DNA of 64,000 bases, taken from contig NZ_JAQLFJ010000006.1 of NCBI RefSeq assembly GCF_028206795.1, positions 1-64,000 of the forward strand. The letters are read 5' to 3'. Under the pieces are notes generated by a model. That model saw nothing but the letters and a program-made list of their open reading frames with translations, made no database searches and was not told the origin of the DNA. This document shows, piece by piece, positions 17,515 to 25,879 of the stretch (position 1 is the stretch's first letter; each line of letters opens with the position of its first letter). A program made the translations under genes and the position numbers. Source of the stretch: Collinsella aerofaciens (GTDB lineage: Bacteria; Actinomycetota; Coriobacteriia; Coriobacteriales; Coriobacteriaceae).

Positions 17515-17527
17515 ACGACTATAACGT
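17515..17527. promoter_or_regulatory. Candidate GntR-B operator before the EamA gene
   Basis: ACGACTATAACGT matches the ACGT-N5-ACGT pattern seen at 18788 and 24935 with one mismatch. It lies 40 bp upstream of the preferred TTG start and near a TATAAC -10-like sequence. Confidence 0.4.
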
Positions 17528-17566
17528 AGTATGAAACATATTGGAAACAATACCGAGGAGGCTGCG

Positions 17567-18649
17567 TTGAAGAAAAGCAATCTGGGCTATGTGCTGGTGC
17601 TGATCGCCGCGCTTATGTGGGGCAGCATCGGAATCTTTGTAAACGGCATCTCGGCCATGGGCGTTTCGTCCCAGAGCATGGCTGCCTTTCGATTGTTGGT
17701 CGGAGCGCTTATCTTGGCGCCGGTCCTGATGTTTATGGGCTGCCGTCCGGGTGAGGGGTCTACCGTGGCTCAGGGTCCGCTGGCCCTGTTCAAGGCGAGC
17801 CCTAAAGAGCTTGTTTCCTGCGCGCTTGTCGGTATCGTCGGTTTGGCTGCCGCCAACACCTGCTATTACGAGTGCATGCGCGAGGTGGGCATGTCCACCG
17901 CATCGGTGCTGCTCTACACGTCGCCGGTGTTTGGCGTCGCGCTCGGCCGCGTGCTTTATCGCGAGGACGTGACCCCCAACAAGCTCGTTGCCATTGTCTT
18001 TAACATCGTTGGCTGTGTGCTTGCAGTGACCAATGGCGACCTTTCCGGTTTTCATTTTTCGGTTTGGGGCGTCACGTCGGGCGTGATTGCAGGCCTTTGT
18101 GGGGCGTCGCTCGCGGTGTTTAGCCGGATGGCAACCAAGACGGTCCACCCGCTGGCTGTCACGTTTTGGGGCTTTGTTTTTGGCGGTGCGGTTATGGCAG
18201 CTATCGCGGCTCCGTGGCCGGATGTCACCGTGGCAATGTCGCCACAGTTGCTGCTGCTGTTCCTTGGCTTTGGACTCATCCCCACAGCCGTGGCTTACAT
18301 CTTATATATGCAGGGTCTGTCCATGGGGCTCGAGACGTCGAAAGTTCCCGTCGTAATGTCATTCGAGACAGTCGTCACCGTACTGCTGGGCATTGGTGTC
18401 TACGCCGAGCCCGCTGGTGCGATCAAGGTTCTGGGCATCGTTTTGGTGCTCGCGTCCATCGTGATCATGAACACCGACTTTTCCAAGCTGCGCAACAGTG
18501 TGTTTGTCGGCCATGTCGTTGAGAGCATGACCTTTAAGCCCAACGCGTGGTGGACGGAGAAATCGCAGGACATGGATCTCTTCCGCGAGCGCACGGGCAT
18601 TGCGCTGGAGCCCACCGTGCAGGAAAGCCCCTGGTACTTCGTGCGATAG
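17567..18649 (+). CDS. EamA/DMT-family transporter
   Basis: This 360-aa membrane protein has ten predicted helices arranged as two EamA repeats (GYVLVLIAALMWGSIGIFV and later VWGVTSGVIAGLCGASLAVF). It carries a roughly 60-residue hydrophilic C-terminal tail, longer than usual. The drug/metabolite superfamily exports or imports amino acids and related metabolites. TTG 17567 is preferred because GAGGAGG stands 5 bp before it; ATG 17531 has no ribosome site. A possible GntR-B operator upstream and the position before the PTS operon suggest it may export the amine released by the deglycases. That role is inference. Confidence 0.8.
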   Translation: MKKSNLGYVLVLIAALMWGSIGIFVNGISAMGVSSQSMAAFRLLVGALILAPVLMFMGCRPGEGSTVAQGPLALFKASPKELVSCALVGIVGLAAANTCYYECMREVGMSTASVLLYTSPVFGVALGRVLYREDVTPNKLVAIVFNIVGCVLAVTNGDLSGFHFSVWGVTSGVIAGLCGASLAVFSRMATKTVHPLAVTFWGFVFGGAVMAAIAAPWPDVTVAMSPQLLLLFLGFGLIPTAVAYILYMQGLSMGLETSKVPVVMSFETVVTVLLGIGVYAEPAGAIKVLGIVLVLASIVIMNTDFSKLRNSVFVGHVVESMTFKPNAWWTEKSQDMDLFRERTGIALEPTVQESPWYFVR

Positions 18650-18787
18650 GGGGTTGCGCGCGGCGTCCGACCTGGGGTTATCCAGCCAGCGCCGGCCTAC
18701 CCAGCCCCAACGTTTCAAGTACGTTAAGCCCGCCAACGGTCGTTTTTCACCCGCGAACGGTTTATATACTAATTATCAATATAAGCA

Positions 18788-18806
18788 ACGTATAAGACGT
18801 TATAAT
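18788..18806 (+). promoter_or_regulatory. PTS operon promoter with candidate GntR-B operator
   Basis: ACGTATAAGACGT (18788-18800) abuts a perfect -10, TATAAT (18801-18806). A regulator bound there would cover the promoter spacer. No good -35 is visible. The word AGACGTTATA is shared exactly with 24933-24942 upstream of the GntR-B gene. Confidence 0.5.
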
Positions 18807-18832
18807 GACCATAACGAAAAGGAGGAGGCAAG

Positions 18833-19756
18833 ATGAATCAGATCATTCTCGCATCTCATGGCGGCCTGGCCGCAGGCGCCAAAGACACGCTCGAGATGGT
18901 TCTCGGCGACGTGTCGAACGTCCACGTCGTGTCGCTTGCTCGTGACGACAAGGAGCCCATCACCAATAAGGTGGACGCTATGATCGCCACGTTCAACGCG
19001 GACGACACCGTCTATGTGCTGACCGATATGCTCGGCAGCTCGGTCAACAACAGCATGGTCGAGCTTTCCCGCAACGGTGCAGCATTCACGGTGATCAGCG
19101 GTTTCAACATTCCGCTGGCACTGACGCTTGCCATGAGCCCCGCCCCCGTCAAGGGCGCCGAGCTCGCGGCCCTCATCAACGAGGCCCGCACCGGTCTGAC
19201 CAACCCCAACGCACCGGTCGAGGTCGCCGCGGCTCCCGACAAGAAGGCCAAGGCGTCCCGTCACAGCTCCGGTCCCGCCAAGATCGTCCTCGCACGTCTT
19301 GACTACCGTCTGCTGCACGGCCAGGTCGTCTTTACCTGGACCACCAAGGTTCAGGCCGAGCGCATCATCGTCGTCGACAACGCTGCTGCCAACGATGACA
19401 TCAAGAAGGGCGCTCTTAAGCTGGCCAAGCCCCAGGGCGTGCGCCTGAACGTCTTCACCGTCGAGCGTGCCCTCGCCAAGATGGACAAGCTCAACACCCT
19501 CGGCGAGCGCGTCATGTTCGTCTTTGGCAACACTGCCGAGATGCTGCAGTTCTGCCAGGGCTACAAGCTCGACGCCATCAACCTGGGCGCCACCGCCAAC
19601 CACGACGGTGCCGAGCAGGTCGGCGGCAAGGACAGCTCCGTCTTCTTCGACGCCACCCAGAAGGCCGACGTCAACCAGCTGCTCGACATGGGCATCAAGC
19701 TCTACGTCCAGCAGACCCCTACGTATCAGAGCGTCGACATCGACGCCAAGCTGTAA
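18833..19756 (+). CDS. PTS mannose/sorbose-family EIIAB component
   Basis: This 307-aa fusion has a mannose-family EIIA domain (1-125) with the phosphorylated His9 in ILASHGG, a linker rich in Ala/Pro/Lys, then an EIIB domain (about 148-307) with phospho-His162 in RLDYRLLHGQVVFTW. It passes phosphate from HPr to the incoming sugar. AAAAGGAGGAGG precedes ATG 18833. It is the first gene of a PTS operon IIAB-IIC-IID followed by a SIS deglycase. In Salmonella the gfr operon pairs the same PTS type with two deglycases, which supports an Amadori-compound substrate by analogy. Confidence 0.93.
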   Translation: MNQIILASHGGLAAGAKDTLEMVLGDVSNVHVVSLARDDKEPITNKVDAMIATFNADDTVYVLTDMLGSSVNNSMVELSRNGAAFTVISGFNIPLALTLAMSPAPVKGAELAALINEARTGLTNPNAPVEVAAAPDKKAKASRHSSGPAKIVLARLDYRLLHGQVVFTWTTKVQAERIIVVDNAAANDDIKKGALKLAKPQGVRLNVFTVERALAKMDKLNTLGERVMFVFGNTAEMLQFCQGYKLDAINLGATANHDGAEQVGGKDSSVFFDATQKADVNQLLDMGIKLYVQQTPTYQSVDIDAKL

Positions 19757-19792
19757 TCAACCAGGCATTTGCCTGACTGAAAGGAGAAGGGT

Positions 19793-20587
19793 ATGAATAC
19801 GTTCATCAGTGCGGTGCTCGTCGGCCTCGTCGGCGTGTTCTGCATGTGGGACTCCCGCCTGCTCGGTCGTCTTAACTTCGAGCAGCCCCTCGTTGGCGCT
19901 ACGCTCGTCGGTCTGCTGCTGGGCGATGTGCCCACCGGCCTTGCCGTCGGTGCCGCCGTCGAACTCGTGTCCATGGGCCTGGTGCAGGTCGGCGCCGCCG
20001 TTCCGCCCGATATGGTCCTGGGCGGCATCGTGGCCGCTGCCTTCGCGTGCCTGACCGATGCTTCCGCCGAGACCGCCATGACGATCGCCATCCCGGTCGC
20101 CGTCCTGGGTCAGCTCCTCGGCATCGTGTTCCGTTCCATCATCGCCGCCCTCACCCATGTGGCCGATAGCGCGATTGATAACGGCAAGTTCAAGACCGCC
20201 TACCGCATGCACATCTGCGCCGGCTCCGGTCTGTACGCCATCATGTACTTCCTGCCGATCTTCCTGGCCGTCTTTGTCGGTACCGACCTGGTCCAAGCCA
20301 TCGTCAACATGGTTCCCGAGTGGCTGTCCGTTGGTCTGAACGTCTCGACCAAGATCATGACCGCCTACGGTCTGGCCCTGCTGCTCACCATGATGATCAA
20401 GAAGGGTATGACCCCGTTCCTGTTCATCGGTTTCCTGCTCGCCGCCTACCTCAACCTGTCCGTCATCGCGGTCGCTCTGATCGGTGTGTGCCTGGCTATC
20501 GTCTTCATGGGCTTCAAGTTCAACGGTTCCCATGCAGCCGCCGGTGTCGATTCCGACTACGATCCGCTCGAAGACGACGAAGACTAA
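19793..20587 (+). CDS. PTS mannose/sorbose-family EIIC component
   Basis: This 264-aa integral membrane protein forms the sugar channel with EIID. It has the conserved N-terminal region (FISAVLVGLVGVFCMWDSRL) and the family motif LVGLLLGDVPTGLAVGAAVE, with about eight hydrophobic segments. It starts 36 bp after EIIAB behind GAAAGGAGAAGGG. Only 13 bp separate it from EIID, which fits a single transcript. Confidence 0.92.
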   Translation: MNTFISAVLVGLVGVFCMWDSRLLGRLNFEQPLVGATLVGLLLGDVPTGLAVGAAVELVSMGLVQVGAAVPPDMVLGGIVAAAFACLTDASAETAMTIAIPVAVLGQLLGIVFRSIIAALTHVADSAIDNGKFKTAYRMHICAGSGLYAIMYFLPIFLAVFVGTDLVQAIVNMVPEWLSVGLNVSTKIMTAYGLALLLTMMIKKGMTPFLFIGFLLAAYLNLSVIAVALIGVCLAIVFMGFKFNGSHAAAGVDSDYDPLEDDED

Positions 20588-20600
20588 GGAGGAACACACT

Positions 20601-21434
20601 ATGGCAACCGCAACCAAGGACGTGTCCCTGAACAAGAAGGTCAGCCAGTTCTTCTGGCGCTCCTGGGCCATCCAGGCCTCTTGGAACTACGAGCGTCAGA
20701 TGAACATGGGCTTCCTCTACGGCATGGTTCCCACGCTCGATCGCCTCTATCCGGACGAGTCCGACCCCAAGCAGCTCGCTGCTAAGAAAGAGGCTTACCA
20801 CCGTCACATGGCGTTCTACAACTGCACCCCGCAGACGAGTGCTTTCATCCTGGGCCTCTCCGCCTCCATGGAGGAGGAGTACGCCAAGGATCCCGAGAAC
20901 TTCGATCCCGATTCGATCAACGCGGTCAAGACCTCCCTCATGGGTCCGCTTTCCGGCATCGGTGACTCCCTCTTCCAGGGCACCATCCGCGTTATCGCCT
21001 TTGGTCTGGGCGTTCAGCTGGCTCAGCAGGGTTCCATCATGGGCCCGATCCTGGCCATGCTCATCTCCATCGTCCCCTCTGTGCTGATCACTTGGTTCGC
21101 AGCCAAGATGGGCTATCAGGGCGGCCACGAGTACCTGAGCAAGCTTCAGGGCGGCGACCTCATGGAGAAGCTCATGTATGTCTGCGGCATCGTGGGTCTT
21201 ATGTCCGTGGGCGGCATGATCGCTACGCTGATCGGCGCCACCACCCCGCTGCAGTTCGCTGACGGCACCGTCGTGATCCAGGACATCCTGGACGGCATGA
21301 TGCCCCAGATGATCTCCCTTGGCCTCACCGGCCTTATGTACTGGCTCATCAAGAAGAACGTCAACACCGGTTGGCTTCTCGTGATCGCCATCGTGGGCGG
21401 TATCGCCCTCTCCGCGGCCGGCATCCTGGCCTAG
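20601..21434 (+). CDS. PTS mannose/sorbose-family EIID component
   Basis: This 277-aa protein has the EIID signature: FFWRSWAIQASWNYERQMNM at the N-terminus, a PTLDRLYPD segment, MEEEYAKDPENFDP, and the GPLSGIGDSLFQGT motif before the membrane segments. ATG 20601 follows AAGGAGG; the frame is open upstream but that part overlaps EIIC. It completes the permease. A 14-bp perfect hairpin at 21512 follows. Confidence 0.92.
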   Translation: MATATKDVSLNKKVSQFFWRSWAIQASWNYERQMNMGFLYGMVPTLDRLYPDESDPKQLAAKKEAYHRHMAFYNCTPQTSAFILGLSASMEEEYAKDPENFDPDSINAVKTSLMGPLSGIGDSLFQGTIRVIAFGLGVQLAQQGSIMGPILAMLISIVPSVLITWFAAKMGYQGGHEYLSKLQGGDLMEKLMYVCGIVGLMSVGGMIATLIGATTPLQFADGTVVIQDILDGMMPQMISLGLTGLMYWLIKKNVNTGWLLVIAIVGGIALSAAGILA

Positions 21435-21511
21435 TCGCGACCAAGCGTCTAACCGCTTCCCCCGGGGGCCTGCCTGGCATCCCATACCCCAGGCAGGCTT
21501 CCATCCCTAAC

Positions 21512-21542
21512 ATGTGACAAAGGGATAGTCCCTTTGTCACAT
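21512..21542. repeat. Hairpin after the PTS genes
   Basis: ATGTGACAAAGGGA and TCCCTTTGTCACAT (14 bp, 3-nt loop) form a perfect hairpin between EIID and SIS-B. Its AGGGATAGTCCCTTTGT core resembles the ACCACCACAAAGG hairpins. No T-run follows, so partial termination or mRNA protection is possible. Confidence 0.7.
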
Positions 21543-21633
21543 CCTCAACGGGCCGGCGACTCGGTCCTAACTACGGTAACCCTGCGAGCGTCCGGCAATG
21601 TGACGCCGCAACAAATCGAAAGGAATGTGTCAG

Positions 21634-22617
21634 ATGTACGAGATCGACCTTAACCTCCCTAAGCAGATCGTCGCTGACGTCCTGTCCAACCACGAGATCC
21701 ACAGCGTCGCTTTCGTCGGCTGCGGTGCTTCCATGTCCGACCTTTACCCCGCCAAGTACTTCCTGGCCAACAACACGGACAAGCTGAACGTTCAGATCTT
21801 CACCGCTAACGAGTTCAACTACGACACGCCTTCCTGGGTCAACGAGCACACCTTCGTGATCACCTGCTCCCTGGGTGGCTCCACGCCCGAGACCGTCGAG
21901 GCCAACAAGACCGCCAAGAAGCACAACTGCCCGGTCGTCTCCCTCACCAACAAGGCTGGCTCCGCTCTGACCGTCGACGCCGACCACGTCATCGTTCACG
22001 GCTTCCACGCCAACTACGCTGCCAAGTGCGAGAAGCCCGGCTACGCCATCGCTCTTGCTGTCGAGATCCTTCAGCAGACCGAGGGCTATGACCACTACGA
22101 GGACATGATCACCGGCCTCACCAACGTCTTCGAGCTCTGCGAGAACGCCGCTCAGTCCGCCAAGGGTCTTGCCAAGCAGTTCGCCCAGGACTTCAAGGAC
22201 GACGAGATGATCTACTTCATGGCCTCCGGTGCCTCCGAGAAGATGGCTTATTCTCACGCCGCCTTCCTGTTCACCGAGATGCAGTGGATCGACGCCGCCG
22301 CCTACAACACCGGCGAGTACTTCCACGGCCCGTTCGAGGTTTCCACCGAGGGTAAGCCCTACGTCTTCTTCATGTCCGATGGTGCCACCCGTCCGATGGA
22401 CGCCCGCGCCCTCACCTTCCTTAAGCGCATGGGCGCCAAGGTCGCTCTGATCGACTCCAAGGACTACGGCCTGGCCGACGCCGTGCCCGCGAGCGTCGTC
22501 ACCTACTTCAACCCGCTGCTGCACCTCGCCGTTATGCGCGAGTACGGCAACCAGATCGCCGAGGCCCGTCAGCACCCGCTGACCATGCGTCGCTACATGT
22601 GGAAGCTTTCCTACTAA
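21634..22617 (+). CDS. SIS-domain sugar-amine deglycase, FrlB/FraB-like (SIS-B)
   Basis: This 327-aa protein is a paralog of SIS-A, with SIS blocks SVAFVGCGASMSDLYPAKYF (24-43) and CSLGGSTPETVEA. Glu215 and His231 (in GEYFHGPFE) keep the FraB spacing. It ends in MRRYMWKLSY. ATG 21634 lies 9 bp after AAAGGA; ATG 21625 is too close to that site. It lies 199 bp downstream of the PTS EIID gene and is probably part of the same operon, past a hairpin. It is the deglycase most directly tied to the PTS. Confidence 0.82.
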   Translation: MYEIDLNLPKQIVADVLSNHEIHSVAFVGCGASMSDLYPAKYFLANNTDKLNVQIFTANEFNYDTPSWVNEHTFVITCSLGGSTPETVEANKTAKKHNCPVVSLTNKAGSALTVDADHVIVHGFHANYAAKCEKPGYAIALAVEILQQTEGYDHYEDMITGLTNVFELCENAAQSAKGLAKQFAQDFKDDEMIYFMASGASEKMAYSHAAFLFTEMQWIDAAAYNTGEYFHGPFEVSTEGKPYVFFMSDGATRPMDARALTFLKRMGAKVALIDSKDYGLADAVPASVVTYFNPLLHLAVMREYGNQIAEARQHPLTMRRYMWKLSY

Positions 22618-22651
22618 TCACAAGTAAGTAGACCTTACAGGTTGATTGAGA

Positions 22652-22682
22652 GGGGATGGGGTTTGCGCCCCGTCCCCTTTTT
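22652..22682 (+). terminator. Intrinsic terminator after SIS-B
   Basis: GGGGATGGGG and CCCCGTCCCC pair around TTTGCG, followed by TTTTT. Confidence 0.9.
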
Positions 22683-22713
22683 GCTTTGGGGGCGTGTCTG
22701 TCGCGTCATAAAA

Positions 22714-22760
22714 CCCCAGATAAAACCTACCAAAATAAACCTGTCCCTTTTTGGCAGGTA
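22714..22760 (+). repeat. CAGATAAAACCTACCAAAA hairpin repeat, copy 1
   Basis: ACCTACCAAAA (22725-22735) pairs with TTTTGGCAGGT (22749-22759). The leading CCCAGATAAAACC is shared with copies at 24848 and, inverted, 33075. It ends one base before the GGAGG of the HAD gene, so the fold could affect translation. Confidence 0.8.
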
Positions 22761-22773
22761 GGAGGAGATGCGT

Positions 22774-23403
22774 ATGATCAAGGCAGTGCTGTTTGACATG
22801 GACGGCGTGCTGGTCGATACCGAGTGGTTCTACAACCGCCGCCGCGTGGCGTTTATGGAAGAGAAGGGGTTCCACTTTGACGAGATTCCCGATCTTTCGG
22901 GGTCTAACGAGCCGGCCATTTGGGAGGCGCTGGTGCCCGACGATGTTGAGCTGCGCGAGCGCCTACGCGTGGAGTACAAGCAGGTCTACAGCCCGGACCA
23001 CCCCGTTCCGTATGCCGAGCTGCTCAACGAGCAGGCGGAGCCGGTGATGCGTGAGCTGCATGAGCGTGGCGTGAAGTGTGCCATCGCGAGCTCGTCCTAT
23101 CGCGAGTTGATCGACGAGCTGGTGGAGATTGCCGGTATCGCCGACGTGCTGGACTACACCATCAGCGGTCACGAGTGCAGTGCGTTTAAGCCCGACCCCG
23201 AGATCTACCTGCGTGCCATGGAGGCGCTGGGGGTGGAGCCTGCCGAGTGCCTGGTTATCGAGGATTCGCCTTTGGGCATCGAGGCTGGTAAGCGCTCCGG
23301 CGCCCGCGTCCTGGCGCTGCGTCCGCACGAGGGTGTCAACCTCGATCAATCGCGAGCCGATGCCGTTATCGATAATCTGACCGACATTTTGGCCGCTTTG
23401 TAG
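22774..23403 (+). CDS. HAD-superfamily phosphatase (beta-phosphoglucomutase-like)
   Basis: This 209-aa hydrolase has HAD motif I VLFDMDGVLVDTE (Asp8 nucleophile, Asp10), motif II Ser in CAIASSS, motif III Lys in SAFKPDPEIY and motif IV VIEDSPLGIEAG. A small helical cap lies between motifs I and II. Such enzymes dephosphorylate or isomerise sugar phosphates. It follows SIS-B, so a role in handling sugar phosphates from the PTS pathway is plausible. ATG 22774 has GGAGG at suitable distance; ATG 22768 is too close. A repeat hairpin abuts the ribosome site. Confidence 0.85.
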   Translation: MIKAVLFDMDGVLVDTEWFYNRRRVAFMEEKGFHFDEIPDLSGSNEPAIWEALVPDDVELRERLRVEYKQVYSPDHPVPYAELLNEQAEPVMRELHERGVKCAIASSSYRELIDELVEIAGIADVLDYTISGHECSAFKPDPEIYLRAMEALGVEPAECLVIEDSPLGIEAGKRSGARVLALRPHEGVNLDQSRADAVIDNLTDILAAL

Positions 23404-23500
23404 CGTCAATCCGCCGAGAGAAGCACTGATTCACGCGTCTTTTGCTGCGGATTGGCTTAATTTGTCATCTATTTGGATCCGTTTGGCTTCGATTCGGACT

Positions 23501-23619
23501 AAGTGAGTAGACTTTTTGATGCAAGACGAGCACAAAGCGCATCTGCTCTAGTAAAACCGCAGGTCACAGGGGTGGCGGTTTTGGGTGTGCTCTGCAGGTC
23601 GCGTAAAGTCTACTCACTT
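23501..23619. repeat. MITE-like element with 15-bp terminal inverted repeats
   Basis: The 354-bp gap 23404-23757 has no gene. It holds AAGTGAGTAGACTTT at 23501-23515 and its exact complement at 23605-23619. Nested inside are GAGCACA/TGTGCTC (23528-23534, 23586-23592) and AAAACCGC/GCGGTTTT (23553-23560, 23575-23582). The whole 119-bp unit can fold as one long hairpin. A short related word AAGTAAGTAGACC lies at 22622. Confidence 0.7.
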
Positions 23620-23757
23620 GTAATTTGGGCCTTTGGTCGTGGGGTTGCTGGTCCCGCTTTGGTTGTCGAGAGAGGGTGAATTGAAGCGCCCCCGCACGCT
23701 CCATGCTACAATCGCGGACATACCCCACAACTACATCTGCCTTCGAAAGGAGCCTGC

Positions 23758-24765
23758 GTGGCGAACGCCATCGATCAGCTCACGGACCGAGTGCTCGTAC
23801 TCGGCCGCCTCACCATCGTCCGCCGCGCCATTACTGCCGTGGCGGTCACGATTTCCGCCGTTCTCCAGACATTCCTGATCCAGGCGTTCGTTCAGCCCGC
23901 CGACCTGCTTCCGAGCGGCCTCACCGGCGTTGCGGTCCTGCTCGATCGCGTTACCTCGCTGGGCGGCGTTCGCATCGACATTTCGCTCGGTATGCTCGCG
24001 CTCAACATCCCCGTGGCGCTCCTATGCTGGAGCGGCATTAGCAAGCGCTTCGTCATCTTCTCGATGATGCAGGTCGTGCTCTCGTCGCTGTTCCTCAACG
24101 TCTTTCACTTCGCGCCGTTTTTGGGCGACAAGATCATGCTCATCATTTTTGGCGGCGTGGTCTCGGGTCTGGGCGCTGCCATCGCACTTAAATCCGGCGC
24201 ATCCACCGGCGGCACCGACTTTATCGCGCTGTGGGTTTCCAACCACACGGGCAAGACCATCTGGGGCGTCATCTTTGGTTTCAACTGCTTTATCCTGGCG
24301 ATCTTTGGCTTTATGTTTGGCTGGGACAAGGCGGCGTATTCCATCGTGTTCCAGTTTATTTCGACCAAGACCATCGACAGTTTCTATCGTCGCTACGATC
24401 GCGTGACGCTGCAGATCACGACGCGCAAGGCAGACGAGGTCATGACTGCCTACGTAAACCATTTTCAGCACGGCATTAGCTGCGCCGAGGTCGTCGGCGG
24501 ATATAGCCGCGAAAAGATGTACCTGCTGAACACCGTTGTCTCGACCTACGAGAGTCAGGACATTATCAAGCTGGTGTGCGACGTTGATCCCGGCGCCGTG
24601 ATCAACGTGTTCCACACGCTCAACTTTGTGGGCGGCTGGTGGGGTGGTCATGTCGACGAGCCCATGCCCACGGCCGTTCCCGATCCCGACAAGCCCGCAC
24701 GCATGGCCAGCAGGCAGGCGCGCCTCAGCGAACAGGACAGCCTGCAGCAGGACGACGGCAAGTAG
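23758..24765 (+). CDS. YitT-family membrane protein (DUF161 plus DUF2179)
   Basis: This 335-aa protein has five to six membrane segments in the first 200 residues (for example ALKSGASTGGTDFIALW, the family hallmark) and a cytoplasmic DUF2179 domain from about residue 215 (DRVTLQITTRKADEVMTAYV). Function of the family is unknown; some members are thought to be transporters. Start is GTG 23758 behind GAAAGGAG. The C-terminal 40 residues are polar and poorly conserved in appearance. It lies between the HAD gene and the GntR-B gene but appears separately transcribed. Confidence 0.85.
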   Translation: MANAIDQLTDRVLVLGRLTIVRRAITAVAVTISAVLQTFLIQAFVQPADLLPSGLTGVAVLLDRVTSLGGVRIDISLGMLALNIPVALLCWSGISKRFVIFSMMQVVLSSLFLNVFHFAPFLGDKIMLIIFGGVVSGLGAAIALKSGASTGGTDFIALWVSNHTGKTIWGVIFGFNCFILAIFGFMFGWDKAAYSIVFQFISTKTIDSFYRRYDRVTLQITTRKADEVMTAYVNHFQHGISCAEVVGGYSREKMYLLNTVVSTYESQDIIKLVCDVDPGAVINVFHTLNFVGGWWGGHVDEPMPTAVPDPDKPARMASRQARLSEQDSLQQDDGK

Positions 24766-24847
24766 GGTATTGGCATTTTGCCGGTCCTGCGCAACCCATC
24801 CGAACGAGCCCCCCGAAAGCCCCGTTGCTTTCGAGAGGCTCTCGTTT

Positions 24848-24893
24848 GCCCAGATAAAACCTACCAAAATGAAGCTGTCGCTTTTTGGTAGGG
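24848..24893 (+). repeat. CAGATAAAACCTACCAAAA hairpin repeat, copy 2
   Basis: ACCTACCAAAA (24859-24869) pairs with TTTTTGGTAGG. The first 23 bases are the same as in copy 1 apart from one position. It lies downstream of the YitT gene. Confidence 0.8.
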
Positions 24894-24934
24894 AGGGTGT
24901 ATCGTTTTATCATTATGAGGTAATATGAAACTAG

Positions 24935-24947
24935 ACGTTATATACGT
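24935..24947. promoter_or_regulatory. Candidate GntR-B autoregulatory operator
   Basis: ACGTTATATACGT, an imperfect palindrome of the ACGT-N5-ACGT form, lies 38 bp upstream of the GntR-B start in an AT-rich promoter region. See 18788 and 17515. Confidence 0.5.
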
Positions 24948-24984
24948 ATTAGTTATTTCGATATTTCGATAAGAGTGATTAGAT

Positions 24985-25704
24985 ATGCCTGCGCCCAAAA
25001 ATGCACCGCTTTACCAGCAGATTTACGACGAAATCAAGGATGCGATCGAGAAAGGTGTTTATGCACCCAAGGAGCGTATTCCGTCCGAGCTTGAGCTAGC
25101 CGAGCAGTACGACGTGAGCCGCATTACGGTGCGCCGCGCCGTCGAGGAGCTGTGCTCCGATGGCTACCTGGTTAAGCAGCAGGGTCGTGGTACCTTTGTC
25201 TCCACGCCGCACATCAATCGTCAGTTCCACGCTTCGACGCTGCAGACGTTTACCGCGCTGTGTGCCAGCAACGGCATGAAGGCGGGCGCGCATGTGGTCG
25301 ATCGCCAGATTGTGCCGGCACGTCAAAACGAGATGGAGTTCTTTGGCCTGCAAAAGGACGCGCTGCTGCTGCATATTAAGCGCGTGCGTACAGCCGACGG
25401 CGAGCCCATCTTTGAGGAGAACATCTTTGTGCCGTTTGACGCCTACCGTGAGCTGTTGACGGCCGATCTTGAGGACAAGTCGATTTTTGCCGAGGTCGAG
25501 CGTGTTGGCGGAACGCCGATTGTCTCGGTTGGCTACCGCACGGTCGAGGCCGTTCGTGCCAATACCGAGCAGGCGGCCGAGTTGGGCATTGCTCCGCACG
25601 ATCCGCTGCTCAACCTGCGTGCCAGCTTTACCGGTCCCAATGGCGAGCCGGTTCTGATGGGTAAGCAGTACTACGTGGGATCGCGCTACGTCATGGTGAT
25701 GTAA
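24985..25704 (+). CDS. GntR-family regulator with UTRA domain (GntR-B)
   Basis: This 239-aa HutC-type regulator has a GntR winged helix (ERIPSELELAEQYDVSRITV, then QQGRGTFV) and a UTRA sensor domain (about 95-235). It resembles GntR-C at 28059 more than GntR-A. The ACGT-N5-ACGT word upstream of this gene recurs before the PTS operon and, with one mismatch, before the EamA gene, which suggests a small regulon. The effector would be a phosphorylated PTS substrate; this is inferred. A conserved structured element begins immediately after its stop codon. Confidence 0.88.
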   Translation: MPAPKNAPLYQQIYDEIKDAIEKGVYAPKERIPSELELAEQYDVSRITVRRAVEELCSDGYLVKQQGRGTFVSTPHINRQFHASTLQTFTALCASNGMKAGAHVVDRQIVPARQNEMEFFGLQKDALLLHIKRVRTADGEPIFEENIFVPFDAYRELLTADLEDKSIFAEVERVGGTPIVSVGYRTVEAVRANTEQAAELGIAPHDPLLNLRASFTGPNGEPVLMGKQYYVGSRYVMVM

Positions 25705-25860
25705 GTTACGCGGTTTTACCAAACCGCGTAACGGCTCGACGCTACAAGCCCGCCAGAGCGGCAATCTGCCTTTCAACTTCGGCGGCATGACCAGAAGGTC
25801 AATGCCGCCTCGTTTCAAGGCACCTTGCTCGCTCTGGCGGGCTTTCGCTGACATTGCCAA
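25705..25860 (+). ncRNA. Conserved multi-stem structured element, copy 1
   Basis: Stem A is GTTACGCGGTTT/AAACCGCGTAAC (25705-25716, 25721-25732). Stem B is GCCCGCCAGAGCG/CGCTCTGGCGGGC (25748-25760, 25830-25842). Inside B lies stem D, TGCCTT/AAGGCA, then stem C, GGCGGCAT/ATGCCGCC (25781-25788, 25802-25809), capped by GACC-AGAA-GGTC. Copy 2 at 46748 keeps the fold with different stem sequences. It begins directly after GntR-B. It may be a 3'-UTR element, a small RNA or a mobile structured repeat. Confidence 0.65.
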
Positions 25861-25879
25861 AACATCGACTACCCGCAGA

